From contig NZ_CP076103.1 of assembly GCF_018732085.1 (NCBI RefSeq), forward strand, positions 372,001 through 436,000: DNA of 64,000 bases. The letters are read 5' to 3'. A model generated the notes under the pieces. The model had not been told where the DNA came from. It did no database searches and saw only the letters and a list, made by a program, of their open reading frames with translations. Of this stretch, positions 1-9,513 are shown piece after piece (position 1 is the first letter of the stretch; every line of letters starts with the position of its first letter). This DNA comes from Lysobacter capsici (lineage in GTDB: Bacteria; Pseudomonadota; Gammaproteobacteria; Xanthomonadales; Xanthomonadaceae). The position numbers and the translations under genes were made by a program.

Positions 1-1
1 C

Positions 2-1720
2 GTGGACCGCGCCTCCGACCGCACCGCGGTCAATGAGCTGTTCAACGCCAAGTTCTCCGAAGCGCTCAAGACCGTCGGCAAGCAGATCGACTTCGTCAAG
101 CTGTTCGAGAACCGCCAGGAATTCCGCGACCGCATCATCGAGGTGATCGGCAACGACCTCAACGGCTACATCCTCGAGGACGTCGCGATCGACTACCTGG
201 AGCAGACGCCCAAGTCCTCGCTGGACCCGACCAACATCCTCGACGCCGAAGGCATCCGCAAGATCACCGAGCTGACCGCGGCGCAGAACGTGATCACCAA
301 CGAGCTCGAGCGCAACGAGCAGCTGGCGATCACCAAGAAGAACGTCGAGACCCGCGAAGCCATGCTCGCGCTCGAACGCCAGCAGGCCGACGCCGAGGCG
401 CGGCAGAAGCGCGAGATCCAGACCATCCAGGCGCGCGAGCAGGCCGAGACCGCCAAGGTCCAGGAAGAAGAGCGGCTCAAGTCGGAGAACGCGCGCATAT
501 CGGTGCAGGAGCAGCTCGACATCCGCGAGGAGAACCGTCAGCGCGAAGTCGAAGTGGCGCAGCAGAACCGCCAGCGCGCGGTGGTGATCGAGGTCGAAAA
601 GGTCACCCGCGCCAAGGATCTGGAAATCGTCGCGCGCGAACGCGAGGTCGAGTTGAACCGGATCGAGAAGGAAAAGGCGCTGGAAGAACAGCGCAAGGAA
701 ATCGCCAACGTGATCCGCGACCGGATCGCGGTCGAGAAGACCGTGGCGCAGGAAGAAGAGCGGATCAAGGAAGTGCGCCAGGTGTCCGAGGCCGACCGCG
801 CCAAGCAGGTCATGGTGCTGCACGCGCAGGCCAAGGCCGAGGAAGAGATGGTGCGCCAGGTCAAGCAGGCCGAGGCCGACGAGACCTCGTCCAAGCACAA
901 GGCGGTGGAGATCACCACCTTGGCGCAGGCCGAACTGGAATCGGCCGGCAAGCAGTCGGAAGCCAAGAAGAAGATGGCCGAAGGCATCGAGGCCGAGCGC
1001 GCGGCGCCGGGCCTGGCCGATGCGCGGGTGCGCGAGATCACCGCCGCGGCGATCGAGAAGGAAGGCATGGCCAAGGCCCGCGTGGTCGCCGAGACCATGG
1101 GCGCGGAAGCCAAGGGCGAGCAGGAAAAGGGCATGGCGCAGGCGCGGGTGATGGAAGCGCAGGCCGACGCCAAGCAAAAGCTCGGCCTGTCCGACGCCAA
1201 GGTGCTGGAAGAGAACCTGTTCGCGCAGGCGCGCGGCGAAGAGCAGCTGGGTTCGGCCAAGGCCAAGGCCAATCGCGACCTGGGCATGTCCGAAGCCGAC
1301 GTGCTGCTGCAGAAGCTCAAGTCCGAAGCCGAGGGCCTGTCGCAGAAGTTCGGCGCGCTCGATTCGCTCAGTGACCAGTCGCGTGCGCACGAAGAATTCC
1401 GCATGCAGCTGGAGAAGAACTTCGAACAGGCCATCGCCGGCATCGACGCCAACAAGGAAGTGGCGAAGGAACAGGCCGACGTGCTGGCCGCCGCGCTCAG
1501 CAAGGCCAACATCGACATCGTCGGCGGCGAAGGCGCGTTCTTCGATTCCTTCGCCAAGGCGCTGTCGGTCGGCAAGGCGATCGAAGGCGTGGCCGGCAAG
1601 AGCCCGATCGTGCAGGACGTGCTGCAGCGCCTGCTCAACAAGGGCGACGACAAGAGCATCGCCAAGCTCGAAGCCAAGTCCGACGGCACGCCCGCCGGCG
1701 AGACCGCGCTGGATTCCTGA
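2..1720 (+). CDS. Flotillin/SPFH-family coiled-coil protein, 5' end missing
   Basis: The reading frame is open from the first bases of the window, so the N-terminus (the expected membrane anchor and most of the SPFH/band-7 domain) lies upstream; the GTG at base 2 is probably not the true start. The visible 572 residues are almost entirely a long charged Glu/Ala/Lys/Gln coiled coil (about residues 100-440), with the repeated Ala-Glu-rich pattern typical of flotillin tails, then a globular C-terminal part ending near an Ala-Gly-Glu-Thr tail. Flotillins form membrane-associated oligomers that organise microdomains. The stop is 109 bp before the giant ATPase gene on the same strand, which suggests a joint function. 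Family assignment is fairly sure; the role in this module is unknown. Confidence 0.8.
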   Translation: MDRASDRTAVNELFNAKFSEALKTVGKQIDFVKLFENRQEFRDRIIEVIGNDLNGYILEDVAIDYLEQTPKSSLDPTNILDAEGIRKITELTAAQNVITNELERNEQLAITKKNVETREAMLALERQQADAEARQKREIQTIQAREQAETAKVQEEERLKSENARISVQEQLDIREENRQREVEVAQQNRQRAVVIEVEKVTRAKDLEIVAREREVELNRIEKEKALEEQRKEIANVIRDRIAVEKTVAQEEERIKEVRQVSEADRAKQVMVLHAQAKAEEEMVRQVKQAEADETSSKHKAVEITTLAQAELESAGKQSEAKKKMAEGIEAERAAPGLADARVREITAAAIEKEGMAKARVVAETMGAEAKGEQEKGMAQARVMEAQADAKQKLGLSDAKVLEENLFAQARGEEQLGSAKAKANRDLGMSEADVLLQKLKSEAEGLSQKFGALDSLSDQSRAHEEFRMQLEKNFEQAIAGIDANKEVAKEQADVLAAALSKANIDIVGGEGAFFDSFAKALSVGKAIEGVAGKSPIVQDVLQRLLNKGDDKSIAKLEAKSDGTPAGETALDS

Positions 1721-1740
1721 GCGCGCGCCTGACCCAGGGA

Positions 1741-1766
1741 ATGCGCCGCCGCTCGCGGCGGCGCAT
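1741..1766 (+). terminator. GC-rich hairpin between flotillin-like and ATPase genes
   Basis: A perfect 11-bp inverted repeat around a CTCG loop starts 20 bp after the flotillin-like stop codon. No T-run follows, so it is at best a weak or partial terminator or an RNA-stability element that could set different expression levels for the two genes. The stem is seen directly; the function is inferred. Confidence 0.5.
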
Positions 1767-1829
1767 CGGATTGACGTCCGCGGCGCAAGCGTTTCGCGCC
1801 GCGGGCAGGACCGGTAGGACGAACCACTG

Positions 1830-4800
1830 ATGGCCGATACCAAGCCGACCGCTTCCGCGCGCAGCACCGCCGCGGGCGACATTTCCAACGACAGCGCGAA
1901 GGCGGCCGCTCACGCGGCGGTCGATCAGGCCGTCGCCCAGGGCGGCGCGTACGAGGTGCTGAGCAAGCGGCTGAGCGAACAGGGGCTGCGTCTGCGCGGG
2001 ATCGCGCAGGGTTTGAACCAGCAGCGCCTGAGCGAGTTCGGCAGCAGCCAGATGGAGGTGATCGGGCGGTTCCGCATCCGCACCGAGAACAACTGCGTCG
2101 CGCGCGACATCGTGCAGGTCGGCGAGCATTTGGTGTTCGGCTACAACGTGTTCATGGGGCTGAAGAAAGAGACCACGGTCGCCGACGTATTCTCGCTGTA
2201 CAAGCTGGTGCAAGGGCCGGAAGGCTACGACGTCACCCCGGTCGAGCTGAAGGGCAGCTTCCTCGGCATCGACAGTTTCGCCCAGGATTTCCGCGAGCTG
2301 TACGCGTACTACAAGCACACCCGCCTGATCCAGCTGATCGTGCGCGACGGCAAGTTGCTGGCCGCGTTCCAGATCGGCGAGCGCATCACCGACCTGCGCG
2401 TGTTCCGCTGGTCGGTCTCGCCCAACGGCGAGGTGCGCTACATCGACAACCGCGGCGAGCGCGACATCGCGCTGCCGGCGCCGTTCGATTTCGAATGGAC
2501 CCGCGCGACCCGCGAGATGGTGGTCAACGGCCGCCATCCGCATCTGAACATTCTCGACAGCGTGTTCGTCGAGACCGTCAACGGCGATCTCACCATCAAG
2601 GTCGAGAACAACACCGAGGACGGCAAGGGCATCTACCGCGAACCGGTCGAGGACAAGACCCAGTCGCTGGACGACGCGCAGGTGGATTTCGCCAAGGTCG
2701 GCAGCCTGATCCTGCTCAAGATCCTGCCGTACCGCGAGGAGCAGTGGCGCTACCTCGTGTTCAACACGCTGACCCGCAAGGTGCTGCGCCAGGATGCGAT
2801 CGGCCTGGCCTGCATCCAGTTGCCCGAGGACCACGGCATCATCTTCCCGGGCGGGTATTACCTGCAAAACGGCGAGCACAAGAGCTTCGACCAGTCGATG
2901 GACGGCATGCGCTACAAGCGCAGCATCCGTTCGCCCAACGGCGAGGACGTGCTGTACCTGTTCTACGAGCCCGAACAGGGCCGCACCGCGATGTTCACCT
3001 ACAACATGATCGAACGGCGCCTGCAGACGCCGATCTTCGGTCACGGCTATGCGCGCCTGGACGACGGGCGCATGGTGATCTTCGCCACCGAAAGCGACGA
3101 GCCGACCCGCGTGCATCCGATGCAGGTCTGGCAGACGCCGTACTTCAGCGATGAATACGCGGCCAAGCAGCCGGCCGGCAACAGCTTCATGGGCAAGATC
3201 GGCAACGCCGAGCTGGTCCGCGGCGTGTCCGAGCTGATGAGCCTGTCGCGCGAGATCGAGGCCACCGAGGTCTCGGCCAAGCGCTACGGCCTGCTCGCGC
3301 AGAACACCCGGCGCCTGTTCGACGCGCACCACTGGCTGTCGGATCCGAACTGCGGCGAGACCGCGCCGCTGTTGCGCGAGATCGCCGCGACCGCCGAGTC
3401 GGTGCTGGACGAATACGAGAAAGTCGAAGGCATCCGCAACCAGTCCGACCGCGCGATGCGCGAGGCGCAGAGCAAGCAGAAAGCCTTGCTCGACAGCTTG
3501 CAGCCGGAGAACTGGGAGAAGGTCCAGGACTTCGTCGATGCGCTCAACGGCCTGACCGCGCAGCGCGGGCATCTGCTGACGATCCGCGAATACCGCTATA
3601 TCGATGTGGCCGCGATCGATGCGATGGAGCAGGCGCTGGTCGCCGAGCATGAGCGCATCGGTGCGGCTACCGGCGAGTTCCTGGCCGGCGACAAGGCGCT
3701 GGCGCCGCTGGCCGAACGCCTGGCCGCGCTCGATGCGCAGGCGCAGCAGGCGACCACGGTCGCGCAACTGGTCGAGCCGCTGGAACAGATGCGTGCGATG
3801 TCCGGCGACCTGGACATGCTGTCGGCGCTGATGGCCACGCTCAAGGTCGACGACGCGACTCAGCGCACCCGCATCGTCGAGGCGATCTCGGAAATCTATT
3901 CCAGGCTCAACCAAGCCAAGGCGCGCGCCGACCAGCGTCGCAAGGGTTTGGGTTCGGCCGAATCGGTGGCGCAGTTCGGCGCCCAGTTCAGCCTGTTCGG
4001 GCAGAGCATCGCCAGCGCGCTGTCGCTGGCCCAGGACCCGGAAAAAGCCGACGAACAACTGTCGCGGCTGATGGTGCAGCTGGAGGAACTGGAAAGCCAG
4101 TTCGGCGAACACGAGGCCTTCCTCGGCGACATCCTGACCAAGCGCGAGGAGTTGCTGGAAACCTTCGAGGCGCACAAGCAGACCTTGATGGACGACCGCC
4201 AGCGCAAGGCGCAGGCGGTGATGGACGCGGCCACGCGCATCCTCGACGGCCTGGGCCGGCGTACCGCGCGTTTCGCCAGCGCGGACGAGCTCAATGCCTT
4301 CTTTGCTGGCGATGCGCTGATCCTCAAGCTACGTGAGCTGGCCGAGCGCCTGCGTGCGCTCAAGGACAGCGTCAAGGCCGACGACGTCGAGGCGCGCATG
4401 AAGGGCGCGCGCGATCAGGCCGTGCGCGCGCTGCGCGATCGCAGCGAGCTGTTCGAGGAAGGCGGCAACGTCATCAAGCTCGGGCCGCGCCATCGTTTCA
4501 GCGTCAACACCCAGGAACTCGACCTGACCCTGCTGCCGCGCGGCGACGTGTTGAACCTGCATCTGACCGGTACCGATTTCTTCGAGCCTTTGAACAACCC
4601 CGATCTGGACGCCGCGCGCGCCTATTGGGGCGTGTCGATGGATTCCGAATCGCCGCAGTTGTACCGCGGCGAGTACCTGGCCGGATTGGTGATCGAAGCG
4701 GCGGCCGGCAATCGCGAGGGTCTGAGCCTGGACCTACTGCATCAGCAGCTCGCGCAACCCGAGGCGCTGGGCCGCACGGTCCGCGACTTCGCCGCGCCGC

Positions 4801-7205
4801 GTTATCGCGAAGGCTACGAGAAGGGCATCCACGACCACGACGCGACCTTGATCCTGCAGGCGCTGCTGCCGCTGCGCGCGAGCGCGGGCCGGTTGGCGTT
4901 CGAACCGGCGGCGCGTGCGTGGGCGGCCTTGTACTGGTCGCAGGTCGCCCAGCACGAGCCGCACAAGCAATGGCCGGAACGCGCGCGCACGTCCGCCGAT
5001 ATCCAGCGCCTGTTCGGCAGCGCCTCGGGCCTGGATGCGTTGCGCGGCGAGATCGCCGAGGCGATGAGCGCCTACGCGCAGCAGCACACGCTGGCGATCG
5101 ATCCGGCGCTGACCCCGCGCGCGGCCGAATACCTGGTGCAGGAGCTGTCCGACGAGCGTCCGCAATTCGTGTTCAGCAAATACGCGCAGCAACTGCTGCA
5201 GGCGCTGCGCGAGAAGCTCAGCGCGGCGCGGATGTGGGACGGTTTCGCCGCGGCGCTGGACGGGCTCGGCGATCGCATCGCGGCGCGTTGGGCGCTGGCG
5301 ATGAACTGGATCGAAGCGCTGGCGCGCGCGCCGGAACTCGCGCCGCTGGCCGGTTATGCCGCCGAGGCGGCGACCTTGCTGCTGCTCGATCAGCGCTTCC
5401 CGAAAAAGATCACCGAGACCGACCTGAGCGCATCGGTGCAAGGCCTGCTCGGCGAGCATCCGCGGGTGAAGGACGGCCGCATGAGCCTGGCGATCGACGA
5501 CTGGTCGGCGCGCCTGCGTCACCATCGCGAAAGCTTCGTGCCCGGCTTCCAGCGCTATCAGGCGCTGCGCCAGGAGATCGTCGGGCGCGAACGCCATGCG
5601 CTGCGGCTGGACGAATTCAAGCCGCGCCCGCTGAGTTCGTTCGTGCGCAACAAGCTGATCAACGACGTGTACCTGTCGGTGATCGGCGACAACCTCGCCA
5701 AGCAGATGGGCACGGTCGGCGAGAGCAAGCGCAGCGACCTGATGGGCCTGCTGATGATGATCTCGCCGCCGGGTTACGGCAAAACCACGTTGATGGAATA
5801 CGTGGCGCACCGGCTGGGCCTGATCTTCATGAAGATCAACGGCCCCGCGTTGGGTCACGAGGTGCGTTCGCTCGATCCGGAGCAGGCGCCCGACGCGACT
5901 TCGCGCCAGGAGCTGGAAAAGCTCAATCTCGCCCTGGAGATGGGCAACAACGTGATGCTGTACGTCGACGACATCCAGCACACCCATCCCGAGTTCCTGC
6001 AGAAATTCATCTCGCTGTGCGACGGCACCCGCCGCATCGAAGGCGTGTGGAAGGGGCGCACCCGCACTTACGACATGCGCGGCAAGAAGTTCTGCGTGGT
6101 GATGGCCGGCAACCCGTACACCGAATCCGGCGAGGTGTTCAAGATTCCCGACATGCTCGCCAACCGCGCCGACATCTACAACCTCGGCGATGTGCTCGGC
6201 GGCATGGAAGCCTCGTTCGTGCTGAGCTATATCGAAAACAGCCTGACCTCGAACCCGGTGCTGGCGCCGCTGGCCACGCGCGAAATGGCCGACCTGTACC
6301 GCTTCGTCGCCAAGGCCGAGGGCAAGCCGTTCTCGGCCAACGAACTCAGCCACGCCTACAGCGGCGCGGAGATCAACGAGATCGTCGCCACCCTGGAGCG
6401 CCTGATCCAGGTGCGCGAAGTGGTCTACAAGGTCAATCAGCAGTACATCGCCAGCGCCGCGCAGGCCGAGACCTATCGCACCGAGCCGCCGTTCAAGCTG
6501 CAAGGCAGCTATCGCAACATGAACAAACTGGCCGAGAAGATTTCGCCGGTAATGAACCAGGCCGAGTTGCAGCAGTTGATCGGCGACCACTACCAGGGCG
6601 AAGCGCAGTTGCTGACCTCCGGCGCCGAGGAGAACCTGCTCAAGCTCGCCGAACTGCGCGGCGTGCTGACGCCGGAACAGGCCGCGCGCTGGGCCCAGAT
6701 CAAGCGCGATTTCCAGCGCAACAAGGCCATGGGCGCGGGCGAGGCCGATGTCGGCGGCCGGGTCGTGGCGCAGCTCAACGATCTGGTCGAAAGCGTGCGC
6801 TCGCTGGATTCGTCCGCGAGCAAGGCGGCCGCGGCGCCGGCGCCGGTCGCGCCGGAGAATCCCGCGCCGTGGGTCGAAATCCTCGGTCTGCTCGAACGCG
6901 TCGCCGCGGCCCAGGCCGCGCCGCCGCCGCTCGCGCCGACTGCGCCCGCGCCCGATTACGACGCGTTGCTGGAGCAATTGGGGCCGTCCTTGCAGCACGC
7001 GCTCGATCCGCTGGTTGGTCGTCTGCACGACAGCGGCGAGCGCCAGACCCGGATCAACGAAGCGCTGGTGGAGATCTTCAGGCAACTCGGCGAACGCGAC
7101 GTGCATGACGCGCCGACCCGTGCGGAGATGACCGAGCAGCAGCGCGAACTGCAACGCGCGCTCAACGATTTCGCCGACCGGCTCAACGGGCGCGTGCAGC
7201 GCTGA
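1830..7205 (+). CDS. Giant AAA+ ATPase, DUF3686-type 'DNA repair ATPase'
   Basis: A 1791-residue protein. The first ~450 residues resemble the DUF3686 region of proteins commonly annotated as DNA repair ATPases. A long helical/coiled-coil middle follows, then a C-terminal AAA+ domain. Walker A is SPPGYGKTT (residues 1312-1320) and Walker B is YVDD (1378-1381), followed by an AAA-like VVMAGNPY sensor region near residue 1427. An Ala/Pro-rich linker (about 1665-1710) precedes a helical tail. The ATG has an AGGA about 11 bp upstream. The PLD-like gene starts only 13 bp after the stop, so they are probably co-transcribed. Despite the usual name, I know of no established biochemical role. The ATPase assignment is secure; any part in repair, stress or phage defence is inference. 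Confidence 0.85.
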   Translation: MADTKPTASARSTAAGDISNDSAKAAAHAAVDQAVAQGGAYEVLSKRLSEQGLRLRGIAQGLNQQRLSEFGSSQMEVIGRFRIRTENNCVARDIVQVGEHLVFGYNVFMGLKKETTVADVFSLYKLVQGPEGYDVTPVELKGSFLGIDSFAQDFRELYAYYKHTRLIQLIVRDGKLLAAFQIGERITDLRVFRWSVSPNGEVRYIDNRGERDIALPAPFDFEWTRATREMVVNGRHPHLNILDSVFVETVNGDLTIKVENNTEDGKGIYREPVEDKTQSLDDAQVDFAKVGSLILLKILPYREEQWRYLVFNTLTRKVLRQDAIGLACIQLPEDHGIIFPGGYYLQNGEHKSFDQSMDGMRYKRSIRSPNGEDVLYLFYEPEQGRTAMFTYNMIERRLQTPIFGHGYARLDDGRMVIFATESDEPTRVHPMQVWQTPYFSDEYAAKQPAGNSFMGKIGNAELVRGVSELMSLSREIEATEVSAKRYGLLAQNTRRLFDAHHWLSDPNCGETAPLLREIAATAESVLDEYEKVEGIRNQSDRAMREAQSKQKALLDSLQPENWEKVQDFVDALNGLTAQRGHLLTIREYRYIDVAAIDAMEQALVAEHERIGAATGEFLAGDKALAPLAERLAALDAQAQQATTVAQLVEPLEQMRAMSGDLDMLSALMATLKVDDATQRTRIVEAISEIYSRLNQAKARADQRRKGLGSAESVAQFGAQFSLFGQSIASALSLAQDPEKADEQLSRLMVQLEELESQFGEHEAFLGDILTKREELLETFEAHKQTLMDDRQRKAQAVMDAATRILDGLGRRTARFASADELNAFFAGDALILKLRELAERLRALKDSVKADDVEARMKGARDQAVRALRDRSELFEEGGNVIKLGPRHRFSVNTQELDLTLLPRGDVLNLHLTGTDFFEPLNNPDLDAARAYWGVSMDSESPQLYRGEYLAGLVIEAAAGNREGLSLDLLHQQLAQPEALGRTVRDFAAPRYREGYEKGIHDHDATLILQALLPLRASAGRLAFEPAARAWAALYWSQVAQHEPHKQWPERARTSADIQRLFGSASGLDALRGEIAEAMSAYAQQHTLAIDPALTPRAAEYLVQELSDERPQFVFSKYAQQLLQALREKLSAARMWDGFAAALDGLGDRIAARWALAMNWIEALARAPELAPLAGYAAEAATLLLLDQRFPKKITETDLSASVQGLLGEHPRVKDGRMSLAIDDWSARLRHHRESFVPGFQRYQALRQEIVGRERHALRLDEFKPRPLSSFVRNKLINDVYLSVIGDNLAKQMGTVGESKRSDLMGLLMMISPPGYGKTTLMEYVAHRLGLIFMKINGPALGHEVRSLDPEQAPDATSRQELEKLNLALEMGNNVMLYVDDIQHTHPEFLQKFISLCDGTRRIEGVWKGRTRTYDMRGKKFCVVMAGNPYTESGEVFKIPDMLANRADIYNLGDVLGGMEASFVLSYIENSLTSNPVLAPLATREMADLYRFVAKAEGKPFSANELSHAYSGAEINEIVATLERLIQVREVVYKVNQQYIASAAQAETYRTEPPFKLQGSYRNMNKLAEKISPVMNQAELQQLIGDHYQGEAQLLTSGAEENLLKLAELRGVLTPEQAARWAQIKRDFQRNKAMGAGEADVGGRVVAQLNDLVESVRSLDSSASKAAAAPAPVAPENPAPWVEILGLLERVAAAQAAPPPLAPTAPAPDYDALLEQLGPSLQHALDPLVGRLHDSGERQTRINEALVEIFRQLGERDVHDAPTRAEMTEQQRELQRALNDFADRLNGRVQR

Positions 7206-7218
7206 GGATCGTCCCGAT

Positions 7219-7926
7219 ATGGATTTCACCAAACTCGACCAGACCCTGCGCGAGAGCATCGCCGACTACACCCTCGACAACGGGGAAAAGTTCGAACTGC
7301 GCGAGCTCGGCGGCAACGTCGGCGCCGACCGTGTGCGTTACCTGCGCAATCGCGCCTTCGACATGACCCGCGAGTTGATGCTGGCGCAGCCGCCGCGCAC
7401 GCTCGATGCCTTGCGTTGGCTCGAGCAGGTGGTCAAGACCCTGGACATCGTCGCCGCCGCGCCGGCGGTGGTGTCCAGCGCCTATTTCGCCCCCGGCGAT
7501 GCGTGTCTGCGCAAGTTGCGCGAGCTGTGCCGCGGGGCCAAGCGCAGCGTCGATATCTGCGTGTACACGATCTCCGACGATCGCCTGACCGAGGAGATTT
7601 TGGCCTGCCACAAGCGCGGCATCACGGTGCGAGTGATCAGCGACAACGACAAGAAATTCGACGAGGGCAGCGATGTGCTTCGATTGCGCGAACTCGGCGT
7701 GCCGTTGCGGATCGACGACAGCCCGTTCCACATGCATCACAAGTTCGCGCTGTTCGACGGCCGGGTGTTGGCCAACGGCAGCTTCAACTGGACCCGCAGC
7801 GCGACCACCAGCAATGAGGAGAACCTGGTGGTGACCGACGATGCGAATCTGGTGCGGTGTTTCGCGGGGCAGTTCGAGGAGTTGTGGGAGAAGTTTGTGC
7901 CGGGAGCGGATGCAGCGCGGTATTGA
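7219..7926 (+). CDS. Phospholipase D-like protein with one HKD motif
   Basis: 235 residues with an N-terminal helical part (about 1-85) and a PLD-like domain (about 90-225). It carries one complete HxKx4D motif, H173-x-K175-x4-D180, followed by the GSFNWT stretch typical of the family. One HKD per chain implies a homodimer forms the active site, as in Nuc-type nucleases and mitochondrial cardiolipin hydrolases, so the substrate could be nucleic acid or phospholipid. It begins 13 bp after the giant ATPase gene. No signal peptide is evident. Given a membrane-scaffolding neighbour and an ATPase, it may be the effector of the module; that is inference. Confidence 0.8.
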   Translation: MDFTKLDQTLRESIADYTLDNGEKFELRELGGNVGADRVRYLRNRAFDMTRELMLAQPPRTLDALRWLEQVVKTLDIVAAAPAVVSSAYFAPGDACLRKLRELCRGAKRSVDICVYTISDDRLTEEILACHKRGITVRVISDNDKKFDEGSDVLRLRELGVPLRIDDSPFHMHHKFALFDGRVLANGSFNWTRSATTSNEENLVVTDDANLVRCFAGQFEELWEKFVPGADAARY

Positions 7927-8011
7927 GGCTGGGTTGCGTCGCGATCGGATCGGATTGCGTCAGGGTTGAACGCACATCGGCGCTCCCACGGATTCCTCGC
8001 CACTCTCATCG

Positions 8012-8096
8012 CCGTCATTCCCGCGAACGCGGGAATCCAGCGACTTTCGTACGGACTCGCCAAAGACACTGGATTCCCGCGTTCGCGGGAATGACG
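8012..8096. repeat. REP-type inverted repeat pair (CATTCCCGCG family)
   Basis: Two arms, 8012-8039 and 8071-8096, are inverted copies containing the self-complementary core CCCGCGAACGCGGG, separated by about 31 bp. The same element type occurs inside the serine hydrolase gene at 14977-15059. It sits in the 254-bp gap between two convergent genes (PLD-like plus, CoA-transferase minus), the usual location for such REP elements. The gap holds no recognisable gene. Confidence 0.85.
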
Positions 8097-8180
8097 TTCC
8101 TGAAAGGGCACTAAGACTGCCAGCGATATGAATCAAACCCACTCAAGCTCAGCGCAACGGCTCAACAGCGCCCGAAACCC

Positions 8181-9380
8181 TCACCCCCGCCGCTTGCGCC
8201 CCACCACCCCAGTCTCCCCCAACTCCGCCTTCACCGCCTGTGTATCCTGCCCCAGCATCGGCGCCGCGAACGCGGCCGGCCCCGGGGTGCGGCCGAACTT
8301 GATCGACTGGGCGACGCCGCGGTAGCGGCCGACCTGCGGGTGGTCGATCGCATCGACGATGCCTTCGGCCAGCACCTGCGGATGATCGAACATGTCCTCG
8401 ATCCGGCGCGCGGCCGCGCACGGCACCTCGTCGCCGAAGATCGCTTCCCACTCCATCGCGCTGCGCGCGGCGAGCGCCTGCTGCAGGCGCGGCACGATCT
8501 CGGCCACCGCCTGCGCGCGCTTGCGCACGCTGTCGTAGCGCGGGTCGTCGGCCAGTTCGCGCAGGCCGGTCTTCTCGCACAGCGCTTTCCAGAAGCGCGC
8601 GGTGTTGGCCGAGATGTAGATATGGCCGTCGCGGGTCGGATGGATGCCGGTGACGCCGCCCGAACGCATGTCGCGGCCGATGTCGAGGCCTTCGCCGTCG
8701 GCCCAGATCATCCGCGCCGACTGCATGGTCAGCGCGCTGCGCAGCAGCGACACGCCGACGAACTGGCCCAGGCCGCTGCGCTCGCGTTCGAACAGCGCCG
8801 AAGACACGCCGGCCGCGAGCAATGCGGCGGCGTAGTAGTCGACCACCGAGCCGTAGATGATTTCCGGCGGCCCGCCGCGGCGACCTTGCAGGTTGCACAT
8901 GCCGGTCATGGTCTGCAGCACTTGGTCGTAACCGGCCTTGTCCTTCATCGGCCCGGTTTCGCCGTAGCCGGTGACCGCGCAATAGATCAGCCGCGGGTTG
9001 ATGAGTTGCAGTTGTTCGAAATCGATGCCCAGGCGCTTGGGCACGCTCGGCCGGAAGTTATGCACCAGCACGTCGGCCTCGCGCACCAGGCGCAGCAGCA
9101 CCGCGTGGTCGTCGGCGCGCTTGAGGTCGAGCACGATGCCGCGCTTGCTGCGATTGACCCCGAGAAAGGCGCGGCTTTCGCTGGCCAGGGTCGAAGGGTA
9201 TTGGCGCAGATTGTCGCCGTCGGGCGGCTCGATCTTGATCACGTCCGCGCCTTGGTCGGCGAGCAGGCTGCAACCGTAGGGCCCGGCGATGTAAGCGCTC
9301 AGATCGAGGACCCGCACGCCGGCCAGAGGGCCGGACGCCGCGACGGGTTCCGCGATCGGATCGGAGGAAGTGGGGGTCAT
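8181..9380 (-). CDS. CaiB/BaiF-type (class III) CoA-transferase
   Basis: 399 residues from the ATG at 9380 (start of MTPTSSDPIAEP), chosen because the class III fold begins directly after it with RVLDLSAYIAGPYG; a longer upstream frame adds only unrelated sequence. Family landmarks are the GADVIKIEPP strand, the NRSKRGIVLDLK segment, the PRLIYCAVTGYGETGP motif and a YGSVVDYYAA segment near the catalytic aspartate region. These enzymes move CoA between carboxylic acids. The substrate cannot be read from sequence. It lies 133 bp downstream of the GH127-like gene on the same strand. A CitE-like lyase at 22951 could act on a resulting acyl-CoA, but that is speculation. Confidence 0.85.
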   Translation of the reverse strand: MTPTSSDPIAEPVAASGPLAGVRVLDLSAYIAGPYGCSLLADQGADVIKIEPPDGDNLRQYPSTLASESRAFLGVNRSKRGIVLDLKRADDHAVLLRLVREADVLVHNFRPSVPKRLGIDFEQLQLINPRLIYCAVTGYGETGPMKDKAGYDQVLQTMTGMCNLQGRRGGPPEIIYGSVVDYYAAALLAAGVSSALFERERSGLGQFVGVSLLRSALTMQSARMIWADGEGLDIGRDMRSGGVTGIHPTRDGHIYISANTARFWKALCEKTGLRELADDPRYDSVRKRAQAVAEIVPRLQQALAARSAMEWEAIFGDEVPCAAARRIEDMFDHPQVLAEGIVDAIDHPQVGRYRGVAQSIKFGRTPGPAAFAAPMLGQDTQAVKAELGETGVVGRKRRG

Positions 9381-9513
9381 GCCGTGCTGTCCGGACGATG
9401 CGTGATGCTCGACCCACTGTGCGCCGGGGGCGAGCCGATAAAAAGGCAAGTTAGGTATGTTCTGCGAGCACAAATTATTACTTGGGCGTTCTCGCACGCC
9501 GTGCACGCATCGT

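Noticed and set aside
538..1827. 429-residue frame antisense to the flotillin-like gene
   Set aside because: Ser/Ala/Arg-rich reflection of the coiled coil; no start signal or motif.
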